Positions 51,421 through 64,000 of a stretch of DNA of 64,000 nt are shown here, piece after piece. The position numbers and the translations under genes were made by a program. Below the pieces are notes generated by a model. It was not told the DNA's origin, did no database searches, and saw only the letters and a list, made by a program, of their open reading frames with translations. How positions within the stretch are numbered: the first letter of the stretch is position 1; every line of letters starts with the position of its first letter. This stretch comes from Atrina japonica (lineage: Eukaryota; Mollusca; Bivalvia; Pterioida; Pinnidae), in contig BROG01000043.1 in assembly GCA_030159075.1 (NCBI GenBank), forward strand, positions 878,001 to 942,000, given 5' to 3'.

Positions 51421-52680
51421 TCACTTATTCCGTAGTGGAGTTGTCCTCATACTTGAGTGATGATAAACTCTGTCTGGTAGGTAATTTTGCAATGTAATCT
51501 GACCCTGAGCTCCTCCATTATGTCTGGTAGTAGGTTCCAATCCTTCGCTGAATGACCACCCTGTAGATGTCTTTGGTGGTTCTCGACTAGCTATACTCCG
51601 ATCAAATACTGCCTCTTGTCCTTCTGTCCCAGGTGTGTAATACATTACAGAATCGATGTCAAATAGGTGTCACCCCCCCCCCCCCCCATCTTATCGCATA
51701 GGACGAGTCGTTGTTTTATGCGTTGGTGCTATATGGAGTCCCACAGCCTGGGATATTGTTTTTGTTAATCAAACACAAAGGAAGCTGCTCTTTGCTGCAC
51801 TTCAAGATCAAGGTTGTTTGATGTTTGTGTCACACATTAACAAGTTTCCGCTTTTTGGTAAAACCCCTGGTAAATCAAAAAGTGGGAACATGATACACTG
51901 TTGATAAAAATTTGATCGATGTTATGATCAATGCATAGTACACATTCTGTTCTACTGGTGGTTTGCAGAGGCCTAGATTCCTCCCGAGACAGTCTAATGA
52001 TCTTTTTGCAGATCTTGGTTGATGGCAACACCAAGGTGTCTCCCTCTTTCGACTCCCTCCAACTACCGGTCATGTAAGGTGCATGTTGTTTGTAGAGGCT
52101 AAAGCTTATTGAAAATCATAATAGCTGAAGTACTACACTTATCTTAGTTAGAATGACAGTACATTTCTCTTGGATGGAAACACATCTGCTATCTTTGTTC
52201 CAATTCCTCCTGTATGGAATTGGCATCTTCCTTATTCCCGATTTGTCTGTAGACCAGGCAGTCATCTACAATCTCATGTGGTGCTCTCCGGGTGGTCATT
52301 ATTGTGAGATAGGAGCAAGCACTATTCTAGCATAGTCCCCTGACGTAATCCGGGAAGGACATATAAAGAAAATGACGACTCACTGGGTCATGCAGTTAAC
52401 AAATTCCCTGGCCCAGCTTAATGTGGTACCTGACACTCCGTTGTCATCTTCATAAGCAATCGCTGCTAAGTGGCACTTTATCGAACATCTGAGAGGTTCA
52501 ACAAAATGATATCTGTCTATTGTCTCCGGTCCTAATTCGACAAGTCTAATTTAGGCAATTTATTGATATTATTTTCTGTGCAATACAAACAACAAATTGC
52601 CCAGATCACACTTGTCGGACAATTCTGGTCCATGTCATTTACTATCTAATCGATTGTGGCTACGAACTGTGTCTCACATG
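51421..52680 (-). pseudogene. CR1/Jockey-type non-LTR reverse transcriptase relic
   Basis: On the minus strand near 52,275 is VDDCLVYRQIGNKEDANSIQ, the catalytic A/VDDC-LxYR block of CR1/Jockey-like reverse transcriptases. Upstream near 52,340 SGDYARIVLAPI aligns with the SGVPQGTVLGPL motif, heavily changed. Downstream come LGVAINQDL-like and other scraps, then 51,421-51,645. No endonuclease domain was seen. Very degraded, with a 14-base C run at 51,673-51,687. Confidence 0.5.
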
Positions 52681-53059
52681 ATCGACAGTCTCTGAAGCCA
52701 TGTTGCTCTGCGGCTCATCACAAAGGATATGGTGTCGACCAATTAAAAGTGACCATCACTTGCTATGTAGAACGTGTTCCAGTAGCTTGCAGGATATACT
52801 GTTCTGTAGATGGCTGGTTGATGTTTCTCCCTCTGTCACTGGACAAAAGTGAGTTCCCAAGACGGTGGTCGTATCATTGTGGTGTCATACTGTAAATTGT
52901 GAATTTACTTGATTTAGAACATGACAACTTGTAAATTTTGTATTTACACTCCACCCAGTAAATTCAAAACTTACAACATGACAGTGGACTCATGCGGACG
53001 GATAGAACGAAAGCTGTATTATTATGACACAAATAAAGAAAACTCAACTTTGTTCACTA

Positions 53060-55194
53060 AATACATTGTTATATATCCATTTGTTCTCAAAACAGTCCTA
53101 ATTCGCTTTTGTAAGGTGTTATATAGGCTCTGAATAAAATGGAGTTGAAGAGATGTCCAACATACGACTTCTCTACTCTTGACACAACTGTTCCACATAA
53201 AAAAATTAAAGAAAGACTTTTTAGCATCATAGACAACTGTTTTTTCACTAAAGGTGGTACCCCAAAATTTAGATATCTACTGAATGCTTCTCATGATACT
53301 TATTTTGTCCAATACCACTCTGATTCTACACAAAATTCACTGATGTTGATATAAAAAACATGCTGGAATTTCTAATAGACAATATATTTGTAATGTTCGG
53401 CGACGTGGTCTTTCAACAAACTGTCTTCATTACTATGGGAATCAATTGTGCCCCTTTATTGGCCGATCTGTTCCTTTATTCATTCGAAGCAGACTTCATT
53501 CAGAAACTGCTGAATCAAAAGAAGAAAAACTAGCGGTGTCCTTTAGTTTGACATTTAGATATATCGATTGATATAATTTTAAATTTGACATTTAGATATA
53601 ATTTTGTAAATTGATAATGACAAATTTCATACATGTGCGAATGCAATATATCCCAGCGAACTAAAAATTAAAGATACAACAGAATCAAGGACACACGCTT
53701 CGTACTTAAACATTTTACTTACTATAGACACAGACGGGAAATTGGCAACTAAGCTATACGACAAACGCGACGATTTCGGTTTCTCATCAATTTTCCACAT
53801 TTAAGTAGTAATATCCCACAGTCACCCGCATATGGAGTTTATATTTCACAAATGATCAGATATGCCAGACGTGTTCAACATATGAACATTTCATATACAG
53901 ATGTAAACTACTCACTATTAAAATATTGACGCAGGGATATAGAAAACCGCGTTTGATGCCAACGTTCCGCAAATTTTACGGTCAATTTAATTGTCTTGTT
54001 TGCGATTACTCTGTTTCATTCGGTGTTGAGTTGCCTTTTCGTTGGCGGTTGTTGAAATGTCTGTACCAGTTGTGACGAGGATTCGTTTCTCACATTTTCA
54101 TTTGGACTTGACTGTGGACTCAGGTGTGACCGGTCGACAGGGGATGCTTACTCCTCCATGGCACCTGATCCCATGTCTTGGTTTCCAGAGGTCCGTGTTT
54201 GTCCTTTTTTTACCAAATTTGTATCTATATCCTGGACATTCTAAAGATTTATACTTTGTTATCTGAGATGTTTTATATTTCAAGTCCTCGGCATTGTTAA
54301 TGCCATCAATTCTCCGCTGCACACAAATTTTAATAACTTTCCACGCGATTTCGATTATGGTAAAGTCCGGTCTTTGTGGTGGCCAGCTAGGTGTTGGAAT
54401 ATAATTTTCTGTCTACCACTGATTTGACCGTCGGGAAACATGACACGGAGCATTGTCTTCTTGGAAGATAAAAGGGTCGACGGAGAAATGCCTAGCTATC
54501 ATAGACCACAAAACCTCACCAAGAATATTTATATACCCTTCATTGGTCAAGTTTCCTTTGGTCGGAGTTCCCACGCCATGATACGAAATACACCCCCAAA
54601 ACATGATAGAAAATTAAGCTTTGTAGGATTTCTCATGGTACAATCCATTGCTTTCGGGCCGTAAACGTTCATCATTTTTACGCCACACATAAACTTTATC
54701 GTTGCCTCCGATCTCGATATTTTTGTCTCATCACTGAAACGGACCATTTTCCAATGTTGTCGCATTGTCCAATGAAGTTTTTGACGGCAAGATCGTTTTC
54801 TTTTCTCACGATTAATCGCGGAACTCGTAGTTTTCTTAGAAACTGGGTGTCTCTTGTCACCAATAAGGTTTAACTTGCGCCTGGCTGTCTTTTGACAAAA
54901 CAGGGTTCAATGTCTGACCGTTATATGCATCGTCAATATCTCCTATTAATGTTTGTCGTCGGTCCGTAACAGTCGTCATTCCTCATGTCCATCTTTTTCG
55001 TCCTACCACCTCTCGCATTGTTTTCTACTGATCCACACTCGTAAATTTTCTTCAAGAATTTGTTGATCGTTCTATATTCTTCCCCAAGAGTTTTCCTATA
55101 TTATGACCAGAATAGACTTGATTTGACAAACTTATGATAATTTTTTCTTTGTTTTTCTCTCGTCTGGTGCCAATTCTTTCCCGTGGGGAGCCAT
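53060..55194 (-). pseudogene. Tc1 transposase, broken and interrupted
   Basis: Start MAPHGKELAPDERK at 55,194 with a decayed DNA-binding region. Then VRFSDETKISRSEATIKFMC, MNVYGPKAMDCTMRNPTKLN, MFWGCISYHGVGTPTKGNLT and FIFQEDNAPCHVSRR (D..D, the DNAPCH block), then VQRRIDGINNAEDLK near 54,280. After the inserted retroelement the frame resumes near 53,135 as SLYNTLQKRIRTVLRTNGYI, the usual C-terminus. The catalytic Asp/Asp are visible, but breaks and stops make it dead. Confidence 0.85.
53145..54269 (+). pseudogene. Reverse transcriptase retroelement (copy 4, longest)
   Basis: Visible blocks: YDFSTLDTTVPHKKIKERLF, FLIDNIFVMFGDVVFQQ-like, MGINCAPLLADLFLYSFEAD, RYIDxYNF remains of the catalytic region, ELKIKDTTESRTHASYLNIL, YDKRDDFGFSSIFHI and SSNIPQSPAYGVYI. 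The tail runs to ..TTATCTGAGAT at 54,269. Deletions and stops removed the catalytic YIDD. Family: mollusc/cnidarian RT near Penelope-like elements (uncertain). It gives the reading frame used to recognise copies 1-3. Confidence 0.75.
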
Positions 55195-55405
55195 CTTGAC
55201 AGCAGACGATAGTTTTGTTTATTTCGTCAGTGCAAAATGAATGACGTCATCAACCAAATACTTGATACTGGGGGAAGCTGTCTTTGAATAATTTTTTAGA
55301 ATAAAGATGGATCACTCTTAAAAAATCATTGGTAAAATCTAAATTGAAAAATGCTGTCACTTTTGTCGGCCATTTTGGGAACTCACTTTTGTCCAATGAG
55401 TGTAT

Positions 55406-56129
55406 ATAGAGACAAAGCTAGCTTTGCGTCATTCATTGCCTAGGTTCAAGGATAGTTGGAACCAGATCATGAATCCTGGTCAGGTATAGGGCCGTCGACC
55501 CTGCTGTCCGTTTCCAACTGGTATATCTTATAATATCCATGTCGGTGGTTTTGAAAGGGTTGTACACTGAGGCTTAGCTCATGTATCATGGTCTTATTTC
55601 GAGCTGCGCTATTTACTATTTTCCATAGTAGGTGTGATACATGGTCACATGAACTAAGCAGGTTAAATCATACGCTCCACTGTGAGTTTTACGTTGCACA
55701 GAAAACTCCTCTCCGTCTCGTTTACTATGTAACGTAATACAAGGTGGATATAATCTAACCTTTACTTATACAGACTTCAACTTGATAATTATTATCATAC
55801 TTGTTTTCTGTTATATTAGGCCCACATGTATTTGCTTCCACAAAGTACTGTGAACAGCGGGTCCATTGGTTAGAGTGTTCGTTCGCGCAGGAACAAACAA
55901 AGAAGTACATTACTACTGAACTGTGAAATAAAATCTTTATGGGATAATGGTACGAGACGGTGATATTTATCTAGATATACATTATACTGATAAAATGACT
56001 TTCGGGTAATCTATGTGAAAGAAATCAGTGCAAATTATAGTGTCTGAAATTGTGATCATGCATATCACAAAGACTGATGTTACCCTTCTACTTAAAGCGA
56101 TATAAGCTGTCACAATGATTATTTTTGTC
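55406..56129. other. Intergenic DNA, nothing recognised
   Basis: No gene, RNA or clear repeat. Confidence 0.5.
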
Positions 56130-58500
56130 CCCTGACATATAGTCGAGAATATGATAAAATGTGTGTTCAAATACATTATCAAACACGTGAAACGTTGTAA
56201 AAGATCTTCTTTTCGAAGTTATTTGATTTATTAGAATTTAAGTTTTCCCGTACCTTATAAAATCCAGATGTATTTCCGTATGCAATGACCTTTCAGAGTA
56301 TCAAATGTAGCCTACTTCGTAATTCGGTCAGGGGATTTCGGTCCTTTACGCGCTCTGACTATGTTAAAGTCGACCGATTTTTATGTGTTTTACATTTACT
56401 TTTAAAATACAGGACGTGATTTTTTTTTTTTTTGGAAAGTGCATGTATTATGTAAAATATATGCTTTTTGATGCTATTTTAAATACTCTAAGAAAATCTG
56501 ATGAATATATGAAGAAATATATCAGGTCACTAAAAGAAATTTTTCTGATCTTTAATGTTAACCTGAATGCTGACGTTGACAAAACTGTGAAAGTATGCGT
56601 TCCTCATGTTTTACGATCGTACCGCGATGTCCGGTGGAGTTGGGCATTTAATGATCATATGTGTCAAGAATGATAATGCCGAGAATGCGATGGGACAAGT
56701 TAAAAAGGGTCGATGTGACCCGATATACCCGGTGTCGTATGATAATCGGTCCTGCCTCAATATGTGTCCAGCCGGACTGAAAATGTTAACATTTTCGGAC
56801 TGTGTATCTATAATATCCTGTCCCCCGTATAAGATTCGGTCCGGCCAGATAATGTGTCCGGCCGGACCGAAAATGTTAACATTTTTGGTCCGGGTAAAAC
56901 CTCTACAGAAAAGAAAGTTAAATAGGGTGAAATGTTATTCACCACAGACCTATAGTTAACCGCTGTATTCATCTGAAAGTACTGAGGGTTTTACAAGCGT
57001 AATCAATTTCCCAAACTATATCGGATGTTTTTGTGTAATGACGTCTGTTTTTTTTTAATATTGTTATTATTTAATAGAATATATAGTTTATGGTAGGTAG
57101 TATACCTGAGACACGGTAAGGACAAAAGACAGGGAATAACTCCAAGATGAGGACGACTGCAATCGTATCGAATGCTTTGTTTTCTATATTTGTGTTAGTG
57201 TGTGCACGTTTTCTGTCACTATCATTTCTACAGTAGGTGTGTGCTGTTTGCTATATTTTAAATTGAATTTTAATTTGATTAAAATTGAATTTTAATTTGA
57301 TTAAAAATTCAGTTTAAGCGACGCGTGAAAGCAGAAGTCAATCTTAATTATGAATATGCATCGGCAAGATAGAAATAAGACAATTTACATTTGTAGTTAG
57401 CATAATAATTTTTTTTTACCTTTTTCGTTTGATATAATTGTATATATGAAACGAAACTTACTTTGCCTCCTAAGTTTATATTCCAGATTTTAAAGAAAAG
57501 TGGGAAAACTATAATTAATGACATCCACCCATATATGAAAACACGTGATAGCAAATATGACAAAACAAAAAAAAATAGGTTTTAGTTTTAAATCAGGCTG
57601 TCAACAGGTGATATGGAAGCCATATGCCTACATGCTCTCGCAAAGGTTATCCCACCATACTCTGAAAGTTTTATTTATACATATTGTCGCGTTATAAAAT
57701 GGTATATATTTTCAGTAGAAATGTAATAACATCCATGTATTGTACACTTATCTTGGGTATGTATGTGTTAGAAAATAAATTCTAGAGATTTTACCCACGT
57801 TATTCGTCACCCCTGAAAGAAATGGTGCACTGGACAGTATCAAACCAGCGATAATATAGAGCGTGCCCTCTCGATTGATTTAACACCACTAAGATATAGG
57901 TAGATCTAACACGTTTAAAATAAACGGGAGTTGATAATTAAGATATGTCAAAGTTGCATTTTTTTCATTAAATTCAGTTTCTAGTAGTCATGCTACCCGG
58001 ACCGAAAATTATAGACGGAGGCCAGACCGAAAATGTTAACATTATCGGTCCGGCCGGACACATTTCGAGGCCGGATCGATTATTGTACGACACCGGCACG
58101 TGGACAATTTCAGAAACGAATGTTTTGAAACGACGAAAAAGACCAACTTTGCCCGTTTAGGTATGAAATGATGATGAACGAAATTAAACGCAAAAGGTAT
58201 TAAGAATAGGATGTATTAGCTTTATATATCGCTGGATGTATATTAACTGCAAATAGCACGTGTTTATTGGACATTCGGTGATCTTCGTAAAAATTTACCG
58301 AAAGTTAATTTGCAATGCTCAAAGTAATACTGATATTCTGGGTTACGTTTGGCAAGATTGTTGCAATTTTACACATACATTTGTTATTCTAACCACCAGA
58401 TGGTCTCTTTGAAATATATATGAGATTGAATATTACATAAAATGGACATGCAAAATAGTAGCTCATATCGTTTTATTACCTTAATGGTATTGTGTAACAC
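56130..58500. repeat. Duplicated segment B
   Basis: Paralogue of 5,958-6,658 plus 16,740-17,150. At about 58,255 the sequence caaatagcacgtgtttattgg is continuous where segment A carries the Gypsy element. Segment B has its own insertion (56,733-58,092) at a point that is continuous in A (gatatacccggcacgtgg). Confidence 0.8.
56733..58092. mobile_element. Non-autonomous DNA transposon with ~70-bp TIRs
   Basis: 1,360 bp with ends TGTCGTAtgATAATCGgTCC and its imperfect inverse, and a CCGG target duplication (56,729-56,732; 58,093-58,096). The gtgtccggccggaccgaaaatgttaaca block occurs twice at the left and once at the right. The interior lacks a transposase. An inverted ttgaattttaatttgattaaaa pair is at 57,268-57,307. 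Confidence 0.8.
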
Positions 58501-58547
58501 GAATGTAGATTATATTGAATAGACAACGCAAACCAATATACATACAT

Positions 58548-58733
58548 AGGCGTCGGAAGCAAATTGAAAGTGGGGGGGGGGGGGCTAAACCAACTTTAAA
58601 AACACACACACCAGAAACGTCTGGGGGCTAAGCCCCAATTTTCAACACACCTATGTCTATCTTTGCAAAAAAAAGTGTGGGGGGGGGGGGATAAGCCCAC
58701 CCTAAGCCCCCCCCCCCCCCCGGTTCCGACGCC

Positions 58734-58734
<1 letters not shown>
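58548..58734. mobile_element. Small palindromic MITE (second copy)
   Basis: Same family as 16,937-17,062, with ends aggcgtcggaagc and gguuccgacgcct-like (ggttccgacgcct). Expanded G and C runs inside. It is followed by a (TA)n microsatellite at 58,738-58,814. Confidence 0.85.
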
Positions 58735-58814
<80 letters not shown>

Positions 58815-58817
<3 letters not shown>

Positions 58818-59979
58818 ATGATTAGGCCTAAGCACGTAGCATAAACTCTAACAGTAAAGCCTACAACTCATATGATGTACATCTTGTGTACAAGGGTCAC
58901 AGAATCTATATTATATATATTGGGTTTTCTTGTATTAATGTAGACAAAACTCATTATTTTAATAATAAAAACACTGTACTTGCGAGCATGTTATAAAGTT
59001 GAAGTAATAAAACAGTGCCTAGAGATGAATATTTTCAGTCGTATTTGCAAAATATGAACAACAACATTTTAGTCAATACAATACAAGATCGTATCTCAAA
59101 TAACGATGATACAGTAGTGATATATATTAGGCTTTTTTATTATTTGAACAAATATCTATATGATATATTATGACATATGACGGAATTTTGAGATACGAAT
59201 ATTTTGTATTGCTCCTTTGAAAAATCCATCAAACCATCTCTCTAGAAATAATAAATGACAAGAATATATATGTATACATGTTTATTTATCTAGGGATGCC
59301 AGCACCATGAAAAAATTAAAACAAAATTAAAGATACAGAAAATCAAGAACTACCGGTATATGATATAGAAAAAACAAATGTACAAATACATGTATATAAG
59401 CTCCCATTGTTTCAAGTGAGTTAAATTGTGGTTAGTTGTTGTTTTTTAATTTCTGACAAAAATTTTAAACAAATTATTTCCATGATATTTGAAGCAAAAT
59501 AGTACGGTATCCCATCAACGGGACCACTGCTGCAGTCAATGGAAAGAAAACTACATCATTTGACCAAGTAACACTCAGGCCGTATGTAGATTCACTTGAC
59601 ACCAGGATTTTAAATCAACTTAAAATTTTTGTGTAACTGCATAATATCTTATATTCATACCAGCGATATATAAAGCTAATATATATTAGCTTTATATATC
59701 GCTGATTCATACTCATTTGTTCTTACACTTGTAAGTTTTGTTTATTGTTGTTTAATGTTACACTTGTAAATAAATAATTTGATTTAAGAAAATAATTTGA
59801 TTTAATAATATCTTGTGTACATATGAAACCAGGTATTATGTACATACAACGGTGGCCGGATTGACTTGGGGCCAGATTGACTGGGGCCGTATCGACTGGG
59901 GGCTGATCGAATTGAAATCTCAAGTTGCTAGGTTTGTGACGTATGTATTGCTGTTGTTCTCGTGCGAATACAAGTTTAT
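58815..59979. other. Intergenic DNA with a perfect palindrome
   Basis: AT-rich. 59,661-59,704 is a perfect 44-bp palindrome (cagcgatatataaagctaat, then its inverse). Three loosely repeated gattgactggggcc words are at 59,857-59,910. Confidence 0.7.
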
Positions 59980-60051
59980 AACACCTATGTCTAGCTTTGC
60001 AAAAAGTGGATGGGCTAAGCCCCCCTAGCCCCCCACCGGTTCCGACGCCTA
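59980..60051. mobile_element. MITE fragment (third copy)
   Basis: Right half of the aggcgtcgg MITE: acacctatgtctagctttgc, a C-rich run and ggttccgacgcct. The left end is missing. Confidence 0.7.
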
Positions 60052-60224
60052 AAATGGTCTATAGGACCTAAAGGCATTTTAAAAGTGATCAGGCTAAAAA
60101 CGTCGACTCCAAAGTTCAGAGACTTTTATCGCAAGAACAGACCACCATACTACGGCGACTCCGGCGTTGTACTTGTAGGTCTACAGAACGATCACACTAT
60201 TTCATAGTCTCTCACAACGTGACA

Positions 60225-60245
60225 ATGTCTGATACAGCTGGAAAG
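60225..60245 (+). CDS. ADH5: ADH class III exon 1 (coding part)
   Basis: ATG at 60,225 followed by codons for MSDTAGK and a GTAAGT donor at 60,246, phase 0. The next exon begins [10 protein letters not shown], so the start region matches class III alcohol dehydrogenase (S-(hydroxymethyl)glutathione dehydrogenase), a cytosolic zinc enzyme that oxidises the formaldehyde-glutathione adduct. No TATA box is evident upstream. Only the N-terminal exons lie in the window. Confidence 0.85.
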
Positions 60246-61731
<1,486 letters not shown>

Positions 61732-61984
61732 TAAAAAAATTTATTATTTTGTCTTTTGAATTTTCCTTTGTACAGAAATGCCATGAAAATACATGTAGTT
61801 GATTTACTAAAGTGGTTCAGATAAGGATTTCCCTAGCCCAGTTAAGTAGACAGCTGAGGTATTTTCATACACATGCTGTATATTTAGTAATTTACATGTA
61901 CCTGACGAAAAGTTGAGACCTGCCATGACAGGGGCATTCTGGCAATTTTGAGGTGTATATTTGATGTAAGTGGGTATTATTTAA

Positions 61985-62143
<159 letters not shown>

Positions 62144-62207
62144 TAGTGAAGATTTCTTTGATCACATTAGTAAAATTGAGACACATATACTTTATTTTCT
62201 AATTCAG

Positions 62208-62352
62208 ATAACATCATCTGGGGTATGTCACTCAGATGCTTCCGGACTGGAGGGTGTTCTTTTCCCCTTCATGCCATTCCCAACAGTATTGGGACATGAA
62301 GCAGGTGGTGTTGTTGAGAGTGTGGGAGATGGTGTATTCAGTGTCCAGCCTG
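62208..62352 (+). CDS. ADH5: ADH exon 3b (alternative copy)
   Basis: 145 bp between TTCTAATTCAG and GTAATA, also phase 0 in and phase 1 out, 66 bp after exon 3a. It holds GVCHSDASGLEGVLFPF and VLGHEAGGVVESVGDGV. The zinc Cys and His are kept, but Thr of CHTD is Ser and the DPEG acidic pair is absent. Both exons are 1 mod 3, so including both shifts the frame; use should be mutually exclusive. Confidence 0.85.
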
Positions 62353-64000
62353 GTAATAAAATTGAATACATATAAATGTATCCAGACAATGTGCACAAGG
62401 CTGAAAATAAATTTAATCTGTTTGATGTTCCCTGACAAATCAAAATAGTCCTGACCAAATCTATTTTGGTCATTTTGCTGTTTACTTTTTATTTCTCTGA
62501 TAAATTTTAAATTTGTAAGGTTTATGCACTGGAAATAACAGAAACTATCCAACGACTTACAAAATAAACTAATGGTCAGAGCACATCCAACAGATTAATA
62601 TGCATATAAGCAGTTTAGACATTTGTAGGCTAATGAACTAGATTTTCCTGTCTCTTAATTTCCCGTTAGGACTGTCATTGACTCATTCTCAGAATAAGAT
62701 GTGGGAGCCTTGGTCAGTTAGGGTTTGAATAATGACTAAGGTGGTTGTTGAAACCGATGGGAATTTTGTTAATTTGATGAATACTGCAAGCATGTGTTCC
62801 TGCAATAGACCTTTTCCAAATTGTTCCAATTCAACATGGTTCGTAATGATATTATGCACCTTCAGTGGAAAATATGCCCTACATAACGTCTGGTTAATGA
62901 CTTAATTGCATAGGTGACCGGCAGTATGTATTGTGTACAGTGAAATGAGCCATATTTGAGAAATATCCTCAACTTTACAAAAATGAAAATTTAGTTTAAC
63001 TTTTCCCCCTCTCAGATGACCTGAAACAAGATACCATTGAATGTAATCAATGTAAGCATTACAAAACTGGAAATTAACCTAGGTCACATTTCTATTAATG
63101 TCATGTGATACAAGTACAAACTATTCCACCAAACTGAACGGAATGGGACAACTAGAAAAATTATTTTTTAACACAAAAAGCTAGTACATGTATCCTTGAC
63201 TTCCTGTGCATGCTTTGTTTCACCTAAGTGTTTACAGTTACTGATGCTGAGTTATAATTGTCTGATTCTCATAATGAGTGGAGTATTATTTTGACTATCA
63301 TAGGGACGATTTTATTTTTTTCCCAGTTATGACAGGCTGCACAGGAAATGTGTTGTTGGTATGATGACAAGTATGATTGATTACAACTGCCAGTGTCATT
63401 CTAATGTTGTTATGCCGCATCACCTAGAAAATCAACTCAGCTGGGTCCAGAAAGGGTTCACAAGACTCTACCCTGCCGGGTTATATCATATCAACTCAGC
63501 TGGGTCCAGAAAGGGTTCACAAGACTCTACCCAGCTGAGTTGATATATCATATCAACTCAGCTGGGTCCAGAAAGGGTTCACAAGACTCTACCCTGCCGG
63601 GTTATATCATTATTTGTTTGACAATATCACTGTCAGATTGGTCAGTTTCAGATCTTTGTTAGTGTTAAATATGCTTCATTGATTGTACACATTACTACTG
63701 CTTTGTTCTGTGTTTTATGTTGGTTGATAGACTAACAGCCATGCTTCTAAGTTGCCATCTTTTATTTCACTATATAACATATAAACAGACAGGCCTGCCT
63801 GATATACATGTATAATATAAGTATGAATACTGCAACTTTGTTTTTTGAAAGTTCTCAAAAATCGAAAGTTCAAATGATCATGAATAAAGTTCAATGTCAA
63901 TATGAAGTTTGCAGTGTTTATATTATCATTGACATTAACTGACATGTATTGACTAGCGATATATTTGCTGACTGATTCTCAACATTAAGCATATATGTAA
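62353..64000 (+). other. ADH5: ADH intron 3, to the window end
   Basis: No further ADH exon was recognised. A minisatellite of about three 59-66 bp units (atcaactcagctgggtccag.. gtt) fills 63,430-63,608, with a palindrome cagctgagttgat/atcaactcagctg between units two and three. Confidence 0.7.

Larger units (their letters stand above)
52836..55405 (-). mobile_element. Tc1-type DNA transposon, split by a retroelement
   Basis: Ends share ctggacaaaagtgagttcccaa (left, 52,838-52,860) and its inverse ttgggaactcacttttgtccaa (right, 55,375-55,396). The transposase runs on the minus strand from the ATG at 55,194. A copy of the reverse-transcriptase retroelement (53,145-54,269) splits its C-terminal region. 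Confidence 0.75.

Noticed and set aside
58596..58835. Open frame rich in IY repeats
   Set aside because: Pure translation of a (TA)n microsatellite and C/G runs of a MITE.

Overview
This is a eukaryotic nuclear window from an AT-rich animal genome, most likely a bivalve or other mollusc. The evidence is one spliced host gene with GT-AG introns (class III alcohol dehydrogenase), mollusc-type tRNA-derived SINEs, a Gypsy retrotransposon with an env-like gene, Penelope-like/other reverse transcriptase debris, a Tc1 transposase and three Polinton (Maverick) elements. No bacterial genes were seen. Most element genes carry stops and one-base frame breaks, so nearly all are pseudogenes as written; some breaks sit in homopolymers and could be assembly errors.

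Layout. 1-6.6 kb: retroelement scraps, a possible PIF/Harbinger scrap, two SINEs and an inverted-array (foldback) element. 6,663-16,735: a complete 10.07 kb Gypsy element on the minus strand (TG..CA LTRs, CTTG target duplication) with gag, pol and env-like genes. It sits in a segment whose paralogue lies at 56.1-58.5 kb, where the site is empty. 18,120-42,411: an outer Polinton with ~1.07 kb terminal inverted repeats (TIRs) and a taacca target duplication. Its right TIR was first hit by a 5'-truncated reverse-transcriptase retroelement (29,271 to ~41,719). That copy was in turn split by an inner Polinton-like element (29,332-41,255, agtaat target duplication), giving a three-level nest. 43.1-46.5 kb: a GC-rich, CpG-rich relic syntenic with the outer Polinton. 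46.5-60 kb: repeats, a CR1/Jockey-like reverse-transcriptase relic, a Tc1 element split by another copy of the same retroelement, and MITEs. 60,225-64,000: the 5' exons of an ADH gene with a tandemly duplicated third exon.

The two Polintons share the terminal sequence AGTAGTAATA but have different genes. The outer has protein-primed DNA polymerase B, a retroviral-type integrase, one capsid-protein family and TIR-borne zinc, F-box and SAP-like genes; I see no packaging ATPase or protease. The inner has protease, a different capsid protein, integrase with chromodomain, packaging ATPase and several accessory genes, but no polymerase B and no room for one. The inner element also carries two host-like features: a perfect replication-dependent histone mRNA 3' stem-loop after a proline-rich gene, and a palindrome-within-palindrome in its TIR like that of parvovirus ends. 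Together these suggest (inference) a polymerase-less Polinton tied to host S phase.
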